A stretch of 64,000 nt of DNA from NCBI RefSeq assembly GCF_032854445.1, contig NC_088307.1, positions 2,978,001-3,042,000 on the forward strand. Reading direction: 5' to 3'. The DNA comes from Liolophura sinensis. Lineage: Eukaryota; Mollusca; Polyplacophora; Chitonida; Chitonidae. The position numbers and the translations under genes were made by a program. Below are positions 37,804 to 49,563 of this stretch, one piece after another. The stretch's first letter is position 1, and each line of letters starts with the position of its first letter. Below the pieces are notes generated by a model. It ran no database searches. It was not told the DNA's origin and saw only the letters and a program-made list of their open reading frames with translations.

Positions 37804-38151
37804 ATGTTAATTACCATTACATCACTTAGTAACATGATTTATTTATGATCTATTTATTTGATTGTCATGTTACATTGCAGGCAAGGTGATTTTCATTACA
37901 GATACATGCTTTTATCCTTCTCTGGTACAAGCTAGTGTCATAATTGTTGAGCTGTTGATGCATGTAATTATCATGTTTACTGGGAAGAAACCCGACTGAC
38001 CTTCTAATACAGGGCCCTACCCTGAAGGTTTTATCGAAATTTTGATAAAATTTCTCTTTACTTTATTTTTCTCCCAAAGTTAATTTCTTTAGAGCCCTGA
38101 TTATCATTTTTCTTCTTTCTTTTTCTGTTTACAGGTACATGTATGCCTCTC

Positions 38152-38188
38152 TGCCCCCCCCCCCCGCCACCACCGCCCTCTCCCCCCA
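38152..38188. repeat. Polypyrimidine tract
   Basis: A C-run is followed by GCCACCACCGCCCTCTCC and more C. It is almost pure pyrimidine on the plus strand and could adopt non-B DNA. Confidence 0.8.
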
Positions 38189-38274
38189 AAGAGGTTAAAA
38201 GGATATTTTGTAATAAGACGATAAAAAATGACTATTTTCCATGTACATTTATCATGTACGACATGTATCTATCT

Positions 38275-38674
38275 GTTACAATTTGGATGAAGAAGCGTTG
38301 TTACAATTTGGATGAAGAGGCATTGTTACAATTTGGATGAAGAGGCATTGTTACAATTTGGATGAAGAGGCGTTGTTACAATTTGGATGAAGAGGCGTTG
38401 TTACAATTTGGATGAAGAGGCGTTGTTACAATTTGGATGAAGAAGCGTTGTTACAATTTGGATGAAGAGGCGTTGTTACAATTTGGATGAAGAAGCGTTG
38501 TTACAATTTGGATGAAGAGGCGTTGTTACAATTTGGATGAAGAGGCGTTGTTACAATTTGGATGAAGAGGCATTGTTACAATTTGGATGAAGAAGCGTTG
38601 TTACAATTTGGATGAAGAGGCATTGTTACAATTTGGATGAAGAGGCGTTGTTACAATTTGGATGAAGAGGCGTA
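38275..38674. repeat. 25-bp minisatellite, 16 units
   Basis: Units read GTTACAATTTGGATGAAGAG then GC(A/G)TT. Variation is limited to AGAGGC/AGAAGC and GCATT/GCGTT. Because 25 is not a multiple of three, the YNLDEEA-like reading shifts each unit, so it is not a coding repeat. Confidence 0.94.
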
Positions 38675-39837
38675 CCATCCTGTCTATCCCAGCAAAGGGT
38701 TCACTACAGTGTATTTCAAGTTGTTTTTACACAATACTTTGCCGGCTAAAACCTACATACATGCAAGTTTAACATCTGCCTGCATCAATTCTTCTTTTTG
38801 TCAAAAATCTTGTGTACCTAGAATAAAAGCCCAAAGTTAACCTTTTTCTGTTCTCCACATCTTTGCATGGCAGCTGCTGTGTTTAATGTTTTATACTTAT
38901 CCAGAACTTTACTGATAAGATAAGAATTGATAACAACAACGCATTCAAACCAGCAGTTGGAATATTTGATGCAGAAAAAAACTGACTTTTTTTTAATTCT
39001 ACCATATAATATCCACAATAACAAAAAAATCATACATTTACATGAAATGGATCGATACAGAATTTTATGAAACAAAATTTTTTACAAAAATGATTTTTAA
39101 GAATTGAACAAGAATTTAACTTGTACCTTATGCTAATTCCCCTTACCTCTAAATGTACATGATATCAGTTCTATGGTGTATCAGAGACAATGACAAATTC
39201 CAAACAAAGCTGGATTTGAACTTAAGGTCAATATCATTAGAGGCAGCATCATTAGAGGAAAGGGTTTGTTTCACGAAACTCAAACTGACTTAAAAATCAA
39301 GTCCTGAATGTCAGTGAGAAATAAATGTCAGTCGAAACAGCATTGTAAGTGCATGTATAAGAAAATCTGAATTAACTGAAAAAAAAATTTCTGAAAAATA
39401 TGCTGCATGTTGTGAAAAGTAAAAAAAAACCAACAGAAAACAAACCATTTATATGTGAATTCACAAGGTCCATACAATGCGAAACAAAATAACTGATTTA
39501 AGGAAAACAATTTTCTTGTAAAAGTATTGATTTACTCACAAAAACAAAAAAATTAAGCCGTAAATCATTGTGGTAATTTTATCAGCAAAACCATGACTGT
39601 TCCTGCAACAACGGTTCCATTTACTAATTGGACAGGCTTTCTGTAGTGAAAACACAGACCTGATTCTTTCAATGATTTATCAGCTTTAAATCGAAGAGGT
39701 GGTTGTTTGGTAAAAACACTGCATCACGAAAACAAAAAAACATTGGTAACATCTGCATTATTTATTCTGAGCATTATCACTGTATTAAAAATCTATGCTG
39801 CGTTGACTCGACATAGTGAAGACATTTATAAAGCGAG

Positions 39838-39980
39838 TTCTGTTACCTGTGAGGAGTATTGTTACAAGTTCTGTTACCGGTAACAAGTCTTTGTTACAAG
39901 TTCTGTTACCGGTAACAAGTCTTTGTTACAAGTTCTGTTACCGGTAACAAGTCTTTGTTACAAGTTCTGTTATCGGTGCT
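39838..39980. repeat. 32-bp tandem repeat with a 12-bp palindrome, about 4 units
   Basis: Units hold TTCTGTTACCGGTAACAAGT then CTTTGTTACAAG. GTTACCGGTAAC is a perfect palindrome in the central units. The outer units have lost it (GTTACCTGTGAG, GTTATCGGTGCT). Confidence 0.88.
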
Positions 39981-40839
39981 GAGTCCTCATTACAGTGTGT
40001 CAGACTTGACATAATAAAACATTACCATCATGTGCTCTAAGTTTAAGTCCTTCACTGCACATTTATGTAAAACAAATCCTATTAGGGCCTAATCATGCTA
40101 ATCCAAGTTAATAATGCACTGTCCATTTACCAGATGCCACTCCTCCAAAAAAAGTGCGACTAGGCAACAGAAATGTGATTTTGAAGGAAAATTTAGTGAA
40201 TATACTCGCACACTTTGAGCCAACAAACTGCTCTTCTTGTACAACGTTGGTAATCCATAGTGCATGTGCCCTAACATCTAGATTAGGGTCTCATACTGGA
40301 CACTTTTCTAGCTCTGAGGAATGTATGCCCTTTTTAATACAATCTTTCTCATTTAATTTCATTTCTCTAAACTTTGGCAGGGCAAGTACATGCTTCTTAA
40401 TTTTTCGGACATTTTTCTTCAAGCATTTTTCCAACTTACAACATGTCCTTTTGTCAAACACATTACATACATGTAATTTCTTCTCAAGGTTAGACAGGAT
40501 ACCCTATAGAAACCTGAAATTCAAACATTTCAGAATATTTGTCACTTCGATACATTTTCCTCATTTTTTATTTCTATTTTTGCTATTTCTTCAGTCATTT
40601 CATTGGTGTTTATTGTACGCCATATTTCAGTCATACATGTATACAAGTACAACTGGCTGTGAAGGATATATATTACATTTCAAGGTCACAACAACAACAA
40701 CAGCAGCAAGCATTTCTGTAAATCCTGCTGCACACCAAGCTGTGTTTAAACTCTAGCTTATGATAAAGTGACAGCCTGTCACTGTGATAAATAAACACAA
40801 CAGTTTGTGAGATGAGGCTTGAAATTGTACTGAGGCTAG

Positions 40840-41294
40840 TCAAGCTTCAGGTTCTGTGCCCAAGTGACAGTCATAAATCGTCCCACTGCCTGGGTCACTC
40901 AAGTGTACTATCATACATGTCCATGAGCCTGTAGAGGTGATTAGTTTTGCAGAAACATAGTCGGCAATATCTCTGATTACAGATGAATGGCGCATGTTGA
41001 CCACTTCCAGTGATGAGATTTTCTTACTATAATGTTCTAGTTGTTGACCAAGAAAGTTGTGGATTCCCCTTCTGTCATTGTCTGCGGGGCCTGAAGATTG
41101 GTAACAATAAATGGGCAGTGGCCCCCATGGAGCAATGTGAGCAGCCTTATGGTTGTTGAACACCTCTTCTCTTGCCAGTTGCCATATCACAGGGGCAATG
41201 TCTGTCATTAACTTCCTGAAGGTCAGTGTTTTTTTTAAGGTAGGCATTTTGATTTTCTCAGCCCGTAAAACTATTAAGCTACCATCGTCAGGGC
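40840..41294 (-). other. Coding-like open frame, unidentified
   Basis: About 150 codons are open on the minus strand. The upstream stop TAA (near 41320) is followed by a possible acceptor (TACCAG) just before the frame reads SAVLFGPDDGSLIVLRAEK. Composition is protein-like, with LTDIAPVIWQ-type and APWGPLPIYCYQ stretches rather than low complexity. The last 45 residues (VIRDIADYV...GSWTCMIVH) faintly recall the dynein light chain LC8 fold, but this is a weak impression. There is no ATG at the start of the strong part. It may be an exon of a nested or retroposed gene, or transposon debris. Confidence 0.35.
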
Positions 41295-42779
41295 CAAACA
41301 AAACAGCACTCTGGTACCCAAATTACAGCCCACAAAAGCCTGTTACAGAGAACAGCGCCTGATACATTTAACCAAAACTTTTGAAAAACAAAATCCACTT
41401 CTTCATATTTACTCACATGCAATTAAATTTGACATGACATTTTGATATTATAGGCAGGAAGATTTATTAATATCTGAAAATAGCCAAATTTTAGCTTATC
41501 ATAAGGGTGCCCAGATTAAGAAGCTGCATTTGACTCTCATTGTATAATACTGCCTGTACATGTCACTAGAATCCAGATGTCCGAAATACCCTTTTTATTT
41601 CCAAATATAAGGACTAATAATTTGAATAATATCTTTATTAAGCATGTAGATGTTTATCTGACTCAGGAATCATACACACAAAGTTTCAGGGAAATCTTAT
41701 ACTGCAATATTTCAGCAACAGTTGCATGGACAAAATCTGTGAACATGGAAATCCATTACTGCAATATTACCTTAACGAACCGATGGTAATTAAACTTAGT
41801 CATGCATAAGTTCAGATGATGGGCAAGATGTCCAAATCAGCGCAGTAATCTGGGAGGAAATGCATGGACAAAATCGAGTCTACAGATAGACAGCCAGTAT
41901 ACCCCAAGACATTATGGTGGGGGTTTGGGGATACAAATATCTTGAGCATAGTGCTAAATATATATGGGTAGGAAAGACTAGTGGATTGGTTTGAGAAACT
42001 TATGAAACTAGAAAACATTTCAGTACAAGCATCAGCAGTGTTCACATGTAGGTAGTGGATTTTGGGCAGGTAGTAGGATGGCAAACCCTACTAAATGTCC
42101 AAGTGTGGAGAGCTAATATTGTCTCATACCAGTGAAAACATCTGGACAGCCAGGTTGGCACTGTACAGTACATCCTACCTTCTAATACATTCCAGTCCAG
42201 TTAGCTGTAAATAAATGAGGCCATGTTATGCAGTGCAGTCCAAATATTATTGTCCAATGTGAACTGTCAAAAGGTTAATTAATCAAACTGGTGATTCATG
42301 ACTCGTGTATTTTCCAGCCTCTCCCTGGGACAACAGTTAACTATTGCATAAGCCAACAATCTCTCTACTATATTTTATGTGTACTCTACAATGTGTTTAA
42401 CATGCACAGGTCAACTGATGTATTCCTTCCAATTTTCAAAAAATGTTTTTTTATTGGAATCCAGTCCTTGCTCTAACAACAACAAAAAGTTTAATATTGT
42501 CACATTCAGATCAATTCCTCAAAGACTTTCAGGCAGTGTTTTTCTTTTGACCACATTTACTGGAGAGGAAGCTGAGGGAAGTTCTTATCTCCGTTGTGTA
42601 GGGCCCCAGAGCAAACTTGTCATCCTCACAGATAATCAGTGCCTACTGATGAGGTCACATGGTCAAATCGCATTCATTCATTGGCTGAGCTGTAGTGACA
42701 AGGTCTGTTAGGTAGATGATTGAAGGGCAATGGTTTTCTCTCTGCATGGTCTCCCCAGGCTGTTTCCTTCACCAATTTA

Positions 42780-42851
42780 AAACTGACCATTATCAAATAA
42801 GTGAAATAATAGAGCGCTAAACACCGATTCATCAATCAATCAAACAAATAT
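42780..42851 (+). repeat. Decayed SINE tail
   Basis: ATAAGTGAAATAATAGAGCG and CTAAACACCGATTCATCAAT then CAATCAAAC parallel the 3' end of SINE family 1 in order but differ in detail. It may be a related subfamily. Confidence 0.5.
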
Positions 42852-44797
42852 CAGTGAATCAACGATATTTGTCTCGCAAAAAACCAAATTAGCAGAAAAC
42901 GGTAAGCCCAATGAGACTTTCTTTACTATTCGAGATGCGCATGTTCCTGACGTTAGAACCAATACTTGCCAATATGCTGGCTTACAGTTTAGCATCTAAA
43001 TGCTTCACTCCAACAATTAAACCTGCTTGTCCCCGAGGAAACGGACACAATAATCTATATCTGTCCACAGTGAAAACTAATGGACATATTCACTCCAATA
43101 CAATGTCCTTGTGGTGCAGGTCCGAAGGGTCAGTGCTGCTCAGTGCTCAGCCTTGTCTTGTTTATTAGCCTCAGTTCATTAAAGAGAGGGCAGCCTTGGT
43201 GGAGTGCCAGCTGGGAGCTTCTATGTTTAGGGTCAACTGGTCAAGGGTGGGGTGGAAGGCCAGCCTTAACCCTTGTCTTTGACCACTGGACACTTCCTTG
43301 GCTTGGCCAGGGATAAGAGCTGGGGGCAATGACCCATGAGGATGTCCACAAACATGGAGAAGCCTGATGTTATGATCGGTACAACAGAACCATATTCACT
43401 TCTTATGCTGGGCTGCAACTTTCTATATTATTTGAAAATTTGAAATCCTACACTGCATAACAAAGACCTCCCAAGGTCTAGCACAGATTACAAAAATGAA
43501 AAAAGATTTAAAACATAAACAATACATATAAATAAACAAATAAGACAAAGGTCAAATATGCAAGCAATCAGTTTACATGTGCATCATTACACGGAGGAGG
43601 TGGTAAATGTGTACCAGTATTTATACGTGGAAACAAACTTAATAAATTAAGTTTATTAAAATAATATCATAATTTATCTATACTGACTGTTAGTAGGGCC
43701 CTTTCTGTCTCCAGCCTAGAAATAATTTTTAAGTTGGAGCAGAAAATAATGCAACTTCTTCCAGCAATTCATATTAGTAAAGAAGTTACAGTGTTATTTG
43801 CATGGCAGTTTTGTCCTGTACCTGACAATGTCCTTATCCTCCTGCTTATTTCCAGGCCTTGCTATCCAGCTTTTTCAGCCAAGTATTTGACTCTCTCTAG
43901 CCAATCAATCCCTAAACAGTTACAGATACATGCAGACTCAATTCCACCTGTCACAAATTTGCCTAGAGCTGTAAGTCAGCAGACTTGCACAGGTAAAACA
44001 ACACGTGCATGTGTCATATTGGTGGAATTATGAATGATTATGGCTTAACACCACTGCTGCAATATTTCATCAATATCGTACCTACATATTGGTGTAAAGT
44101 AAGCTGTTTTACACTGAACATTAAAGGTGGTCTCTGCTTATTGTACAACCACCAGTTAAAGGACCTGAGAACAGAGGGAGTCTGAACATACTGTAGGCCA
44201 GGGCTCTCGTTTGCTTGCTTCCTTCCTTGACAAAACTTTGGATTTTAGTCAGTGCTGCCCAACTAAAACATCAAACATGGTCACCTTAAACAATATCCGT
44301 GCCACATAACTAAAATGCTTGTTCAAGCCATGTGTATTAGTATGTACATGTATCCATAGCGAAGATGTTGGAGCAAAGAAATAATCTTCAGAATTCTGTA
44401 AGATCAGCTCTTAATCAATTCAATTACTCTTGCAAATGTTTGTATCAGATGAAGTCTGTCCACTTTGTTGATTAACCTGACCCCAGGGGCACTGGTCAAC
44501 AGGTCACTCTGGGCAAGGGTGATGGTCAGTGGTTAGATCAGTCCAGGGTTGGCTAAGGTCATGTCTGGAACTCATTTCCCCCCAATAACCAATCCCAGCT
44601 GTCTAACCCATCTGCATGTCTTGGTATCAAAGTACTGTACACAGACCCTAGGACTCCCCATGTGTAGTCAGCACTCCATGAAACCCCTAATCCTCCCAAT
44701 TAGTACTCCAATGCTGTTGGCCCATGGTTCTCTACCAAAACAGGGCTATGTAGCATAATGACTTTGATTATTAAAGCTGCCAATACACGGGAAAGTT

Positions 44798-44936
44798 TGC
44801 CAGCAACCTGCGGATAGTTGTGGGTTTCCCCCTGGGCTCTGCCCGGTTTCCTCCCACCATAATGCTGGCTGCCGTCGTATAAGTGAAATATTCTTAAGTA
44901 TGGCGCCAAACACCAATCAAATAAATAAAACAAATA
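44798..44936 (+). repeat. SINE family 1, 3' half
   Basis: GCCAGCAACCTGCGGATAGT, GGCTCTGCCCGGTTTCCTCC, GCCGTCGTATAAGTGAAATA and AACACCAATCAAATAAATAA are present. The head is missing. Confidence 0.88.
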
Positions 44937-45759
44937 AGTTGATAATCAAAGTGCATTCTGATTTGCCAATCTGAATGTCTTTTGAAAAGCTGACGGTTGA
45001 ACTCAATCTAATTATCCACATACATGCAGCATACACGGGAAAGCTTTTAACAACCAGCTTCTTGTTTGCCATCTTTATGTTAAAAACAAAAACAATTTAG
45101 GGAAGTGCAGTCCCAAGCTGCCACGCATATCCATAAAATGAAATAGCACCTTGCATTCAAGAACAAGAAGAACTGCTAGCCTTCCCTAAGAACAACTACG
45201 TAGTCGCTTATACAGAGATGCTTACTGCAGTTAAACACACCTTTATGGCATCATAATTACACAGGGCATTTGTCCGATCTAAGCCATGACTGCATACTGA
45301 TTTATAATATCCAGAAATAACTCGAAAAAGCATAAAAGGACAAACAACCATTTATTTTCATTTGGGGAAAATCAGGTGCATCAGTAGACAAACCACAGAA
45401 GAAATTTTGCCCAGAACATTTCTTCACCACTCACAAATGTTTTGTTTGTCTCAATATTTTTTTGTCCGAATTCTACATGTACAGGGTAAGTTGTGCATGT
45501 TCAATGTGTGTCAGTACACATGTACTTCGTTGTCTGAATTCTGCCAAAATACAGACCAGTTATATGAGGACAAAAATACTGAGGGTCGTGCCAGTAATGT
45601 GCCCGAAGGTCTGGAACTGAACAATGTCATCTTTTGTGTCACCGATCATATTTATATGTAAATACACATCACATATAGCTCCATTCCTCTATGCCCTACT
45701 ATAGAAAGCTGAAGAAAGCTCAAGAACATGTTCAGCGTAGAGCCTTTAAATGTTTAATC

Positions 45760-46158
45760 AACATTGTACAACTGCTTGAAAGTCCATCAGACAGAAGGTA
45801 AACAACACTGTACAACTGCTTGAAAGCCCATCAGACAGACGACAAACAATATTGTTCAACTGCTTGAAAGTCCATCAGATAGACGGTAAACAACATTGTA
45901 CAATTGCTTGGAAGTCCAGCTCTACAGACGACAAACAATATTGTACAATTGCTTGAAAGTCCATCAGACAGACGGTAAACAACATTGTACAACTGCTTGA
46001 CAGTCCATCAGACAGACGGTAAACAACATTGTACAACTGTTTGACAGTCCATCAGACAGACGGTAAACAACATTATAAAACTGCTTGACAGTCCATCAGA
46101 CAGACGGTAAACAACATTGTACAACTGCTTGACAGTCTATCAGACAGACGGTAAACAA
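45760..46158. repeat. 44-bp minisatellite, about 9 units
   Basis: Units read GTACAACTGCTTGACAGTCC then ATCAGACAGACGGTAAACAA and CATT. Early units have GAAAGTCC, later ones GACAGTCC. One unit near 45920 carries AGCTCTACAGACGAC. Confidence 0.92.
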
Positions 46159-46169
46159 ACCCCGCTTTT

Positions 46170-47480
46170 GATCAAACGATCATTTATCGGCCGCTTACAA
46201 TGTTCGCTTTAAATGTTGTACTAAAGCACACTGTGCATCACTGTCAAGTCACAAAAAACATTTTTAAAACAGTTCCCATGTAACAAAACACATGTAGTTT
46301 AGGACACAATCCATCACACAAAAAACTCCACCTGAAGCCATAATGGTGAGGCACACAGTGAGGCACAGCGACTGCGTCAACCTGAAATATGCCTTAAACT
46401 CAATTTACCAAAGTTATTTGTCTAAGGGGTTATCACCGCTGTCAGAGTCCATGTTACCGACTCACTCGAGTTTCACCATGTACATGTATTTCCCATCATG
46501 CCTGCCACATAATTCTCAGAAACAAGAAATTGAGCTCCGACGTAATTAAGGCAAAATTAGCCAATAATTTGTTCGGCAGTCTGCGTTATTTTCTGCACAA
46601 TAGTTTCTATGAGCGATAATTGCAGAGACCTTACCCTACTTTACGATTAATCAATTAGACCTCCAGACTTCACCAACACAAATATACAAGGCCCTTCACA
46701 TTTAAATGGACGACGCCTTCTGAAAGCACGAAGCCAGAATTGCCCCGCTCGATTTTGAAGGGTCTTTTAAGAATACCTCGCAAGTGCTTCTGAATGATGA
46801 TAGCATGTTTTGTAATAACATTATGAATGCGCACTGCGCTCAAGCCACGTATAGCTGCATAATGACACGCCGAGGGGACGGGGTGGCGTAGCACTATCGC
46901 GTGTGCATCAGCATGTAGACAGATGCCTTTATTGTTTGCTTTACTTTAACGCTACATCTTAATAGCCTTGTTATCGTCTTGTCAAGATGGCTAAGCCGAT
47001 GTAAGCGTGTTTTCATCAAGTTCCCCGCACAATCCACTGAACAGGAAACTCCACATTGGCAGGTTTTAAAAGGTTTCTCAAGACCAAGTCCGCTATTAGC
47101 CAAGAACACACCTTAATGACAGATTTAAGCCTGACTGGGCAAAGCACACTAAGTATAAAAACCCCTTTTCCCTGGTTCCATGGGGGTTGGGGGGGGGGGA
47201 GGCGTTCTATAGATATTAGTCTAAACTGTCCTTGACAAATTCCATTCTAAGGAAGTTTTTTTATATCAGCTGTCTCTGAGGTGCTGTGCTCCTTCCAAAG
47301 AAAAATGGTCCTTCCACTGAAATTTCCAGGCCTGCTACTGCTGCCCAATCATTCAGGCACAGCCAATACAAAGTGTGTGTTTTTATTATGGCACTGTGGA
47401 CGTGTCAAACGGCTCTCTCTTGACTGACAGCTACTGTCAGCCGACAATTACACGACCCTCAGGAGAGCGGCTGAGTTTGC
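46170..47480. other. Repeat-poor block, candidate regulatory DNA
   Basis: This is the longest repeat-free stretch of intron 1. It is CpG-richer than its flanks, with ATCAAACGATCATTTATCGG near 46170, AATTGAGCTCCGACGTAATT near 46530 and many ATTA/TAAT cores. Open frames here are short with no family resemblance. A G-run lies at about 47188-47199. Confidence 0.4.
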
Positions 47481-47678
47481 ATACTGAGGACATGGTTGTT
47501 ACCACATGATGCCACACATGTCAAAGCCATACATCATTCAAATACATGTTACAAGGACAAAAGGGGCACTTTCCATAAAGCTCTTCCCTTTTTTAGCCCT
47601 ATAAGTACACTCAAAATCCGACAGATGCAGCAACTGGAGCTGGACATTAGATTTCCTTCCACTAGATCTCTTGTGATA

Positions 47679-47834
47679 ATGTATTTATTTATTTGATTGG
47701 TGTTTTATGCCGTTCTCGAGAATATTTCACTTTTACGACAGCGGCCAGCATTATGGTGGGCGGAAACTGAGCCTGGGGGAAACCCACGATCATCCACAGG
47801 TTGCTGACAGACCTTCTCACTTACGGCCGTGTGT
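47679..47834 (-). repeat. SINE family 1, 3' half
   Basis: In reverse it has TATTTATTTATTTGATTGGT, TTTTATGCCGTTCTCGAGAA, CAGCGGCCAGCATTATGGTG and GTTGCTGACAGACCTTCTCA. The head is missing. Confidence 0.88.
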
Positions 47835-47867
47835 TAATGTAACAGGGTGATGCACAAGAGCTACAAG

Positions 47868-47955
47868 GCTAGAGGGAATTTCACTTTAGTCTAGTGGAAG
47901 AAGCATAAACTCTAAATCCAGAGATTGCTGGTTCAAATCCTCAGCTAGCAGGCCC
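47868..47955 (+). repeat. tRNA-like sequence, probably the head of a second SINE
   Basis: A-box TAGTCTAGTGG (47887-47897) and B-box GGTTCAAATCC (47930-47940) are spaced as in tRNAs, with CTCTAAATCCAGAG in the anticodon-arm position. Acceptor and T stems do not pair cleanly, so it is not a working tRNA gene. The sequence after the B-box suggests a SINE body to about 48000. Confidence 0.5.
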
Positions 47956-48144
47956 ATCACATTGTGTTACTTTTGTAGCTTTGTTAATTACTTCACTTAC
48001 ATGTGTATGATACACACTCGTTCATAGATCAGCCAAACTTAATTTAAATGATATGTATTCAAAAATGGAAAATCTAAAATTCACAAAACGGAACTTCATA
48101 GACCTGTTTCTTCCTGTGAAGACAGAGTTGGGCCTACAGGTGTA

Positions 48145-48162
48145 GCCTTGAATTCATACTGA
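48145..48162 (-). other. 18-bp copy of the exon 3 acceptor and coding start
   Basis: Minus strand TCAGTATGAATTCAAGGC is identical to 45-62 of the window, the AG acceptor plus Y-E-F-K codons of exon 3. It is flanked at 48127-48141 by GTTGGGCCTACAGGT, a 15-mer of the 44-bp array unit at 3.5-4.3 kb. After the match the frame runs 16 more codons to a stop. See the finding. Confidence 0.6.
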
Positions 48163-48430
48163 CAGAGAAAATTCCACAGACAGGGAAAGTAGTAGGCAAT
48201 GCAGATGTAAATGAGACATCTTAATTTCTTAGAAAGGCTATTTAGAATTTTTAGAGAGTCAGGTTATGATTTAGGGTTTGCCTGGCATTACCAGGTGAAG
48301 GAAAAGCAGATATATATCGTATACAGATCTGATTTTAACATTTCATACTGGGCTTAAACACTGTGGTATACATGCAGTTCTCTCTTGACAGATGTACAGG
48401 TATAAATATATATCTGCGCGCGGTGCAATC

Positions 48431-48583
48431 ACCCAGGAGCTTCCATCCAAAGCGGTTGTGGTGAGTTCAAGTCCAGCTCACACTGGCTTCCTGGTTTTCT
48501 TCCCCCATAATGCTGGTCGCCGTCGTATAAGTGAAACAATCTCGAGTACGGCGTGAAACACCAATCATATAAATAAATAAATA
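48431..48583 (+). repeat. SINE family 1, internally shortened
   Basis: CACCCAGGAGCTTCC, B-box GAGTTCAAGTCCAGC, CCATAATGCTGGTCGCCGTC and a TATAAATAAATAAATA tail are present. The section from GCCAGCAACC to GCCCGG is deleted. Confidence 0.85.
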
Positions 48584-49188
48584 GCAAATATATCTATCAC
48601 ATCTCAATAGACTATGTGATACCATTTCAGAAGTGCCAACTAAAAATAAACCTTGCTGCAATCCGGTCAACGTTAACCATAATGTCTGCTAGATTATCAA
48701 ATATTTGTTCATGTATTAATGAGATATTGCTTACAGCGTATTACAGCGTAAGTTTATAATTATGTTCACTTTTAAGCCACCTGCTGAATACTTTTCAGTT
48801 TATGAATATTCTTATTTTTGAACTTATTGAGCAAAACCGTGGATCACGGCATATTTTCATGCATGGATGTTAATATACAAACTTTTCTCTCTTGTGTGCC
48901 CTCCCTACAGCTCGGCATTTAACCAGCCTGAGATCTCAGAATAAGACTATGTCTAGCTACGTCCACACAAACAACACCCAGGCCTGAAGTCAATATTTAT
49001 TTCATGACAGTTTGCCATTCTCGTCATTTCCTATGCACGTAAACACCCTTTTATTTGTACGCGCTATTTTGTAGACAATAGATCATCGTGAATATGAGAT
49101 GCGGTAAATGTCACGGAGAAGTAATGCCTCCTGTACAGTAACACTCTATTACTCATTACACATGTACATATACACACACGTACAAGCT

Positions 49189-49248
49189 AGAGGCCCACTG
49201 GGGAGTCCAAGGTTGAGTTAGGAAGCTTGGACTCCCCAGTGGGCCTCT
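49189..49248. other. Perfect 23-bp hairpin with 14-nt loop
   Basis: AGAGGCCCACTGGGG...CCAAG (49189-49211) is exactly complementary to 49226-49248 (CTTGG...GGGCCTCT). The loop is GTTGAGTTAGGAAG. Pairing stops abruptly at both outer ends. The size is like a small pre-miRNA or hairpin-RNA precursor, but a recent local inverted duplication explains it equally well. Confidence 0.75.
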
Positions 49249-49471
49249 CGCTAAGGTCTTGATCAGAACGTCGTTGTTGTGTTGTTGTACAAAAGGACAA
49301 TTCCACATTTAACACAGCCATTTATGTTTTACTTTAAAAGTTTACAGGTAAAAATTTGGAATGGCATTTTAGCTTTCATGTTCTAATCCACACAGATGAA
49401 GTCAAAACTACATTGGCTTGGTTGTCCAGCTTCAGAACTTTGCTGCAAGTATATTTTTATCATGCAGTATT

Positions 49472-49563
49472 GAACAACGCCGTCATGAACAACGCCGCCA
49501 TGAACAACACCATCATGAACAATGCTGTCATGAACAACGCCGTAATGAACAATGCCGTCATAA
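49472..49563. repeat. 15-bp tandem repeat, about 6 units
   Basis: AACAACGCCGTCATG repeats with changes. The unit is a multiple of three and yields an NNAVM-type peptide on the plus strand, with a complementary frame on the other. Neither shows a gene context. Confidence 0.9.

Noticed and set aside
40154-40756. 200-codon plus-strand frame
   Set aside because: It is rich in F, L, S and T as expected for the complement of a lysine-rich or A-rich strand, has no family resemblance, and the opposite strand reads more like protein.
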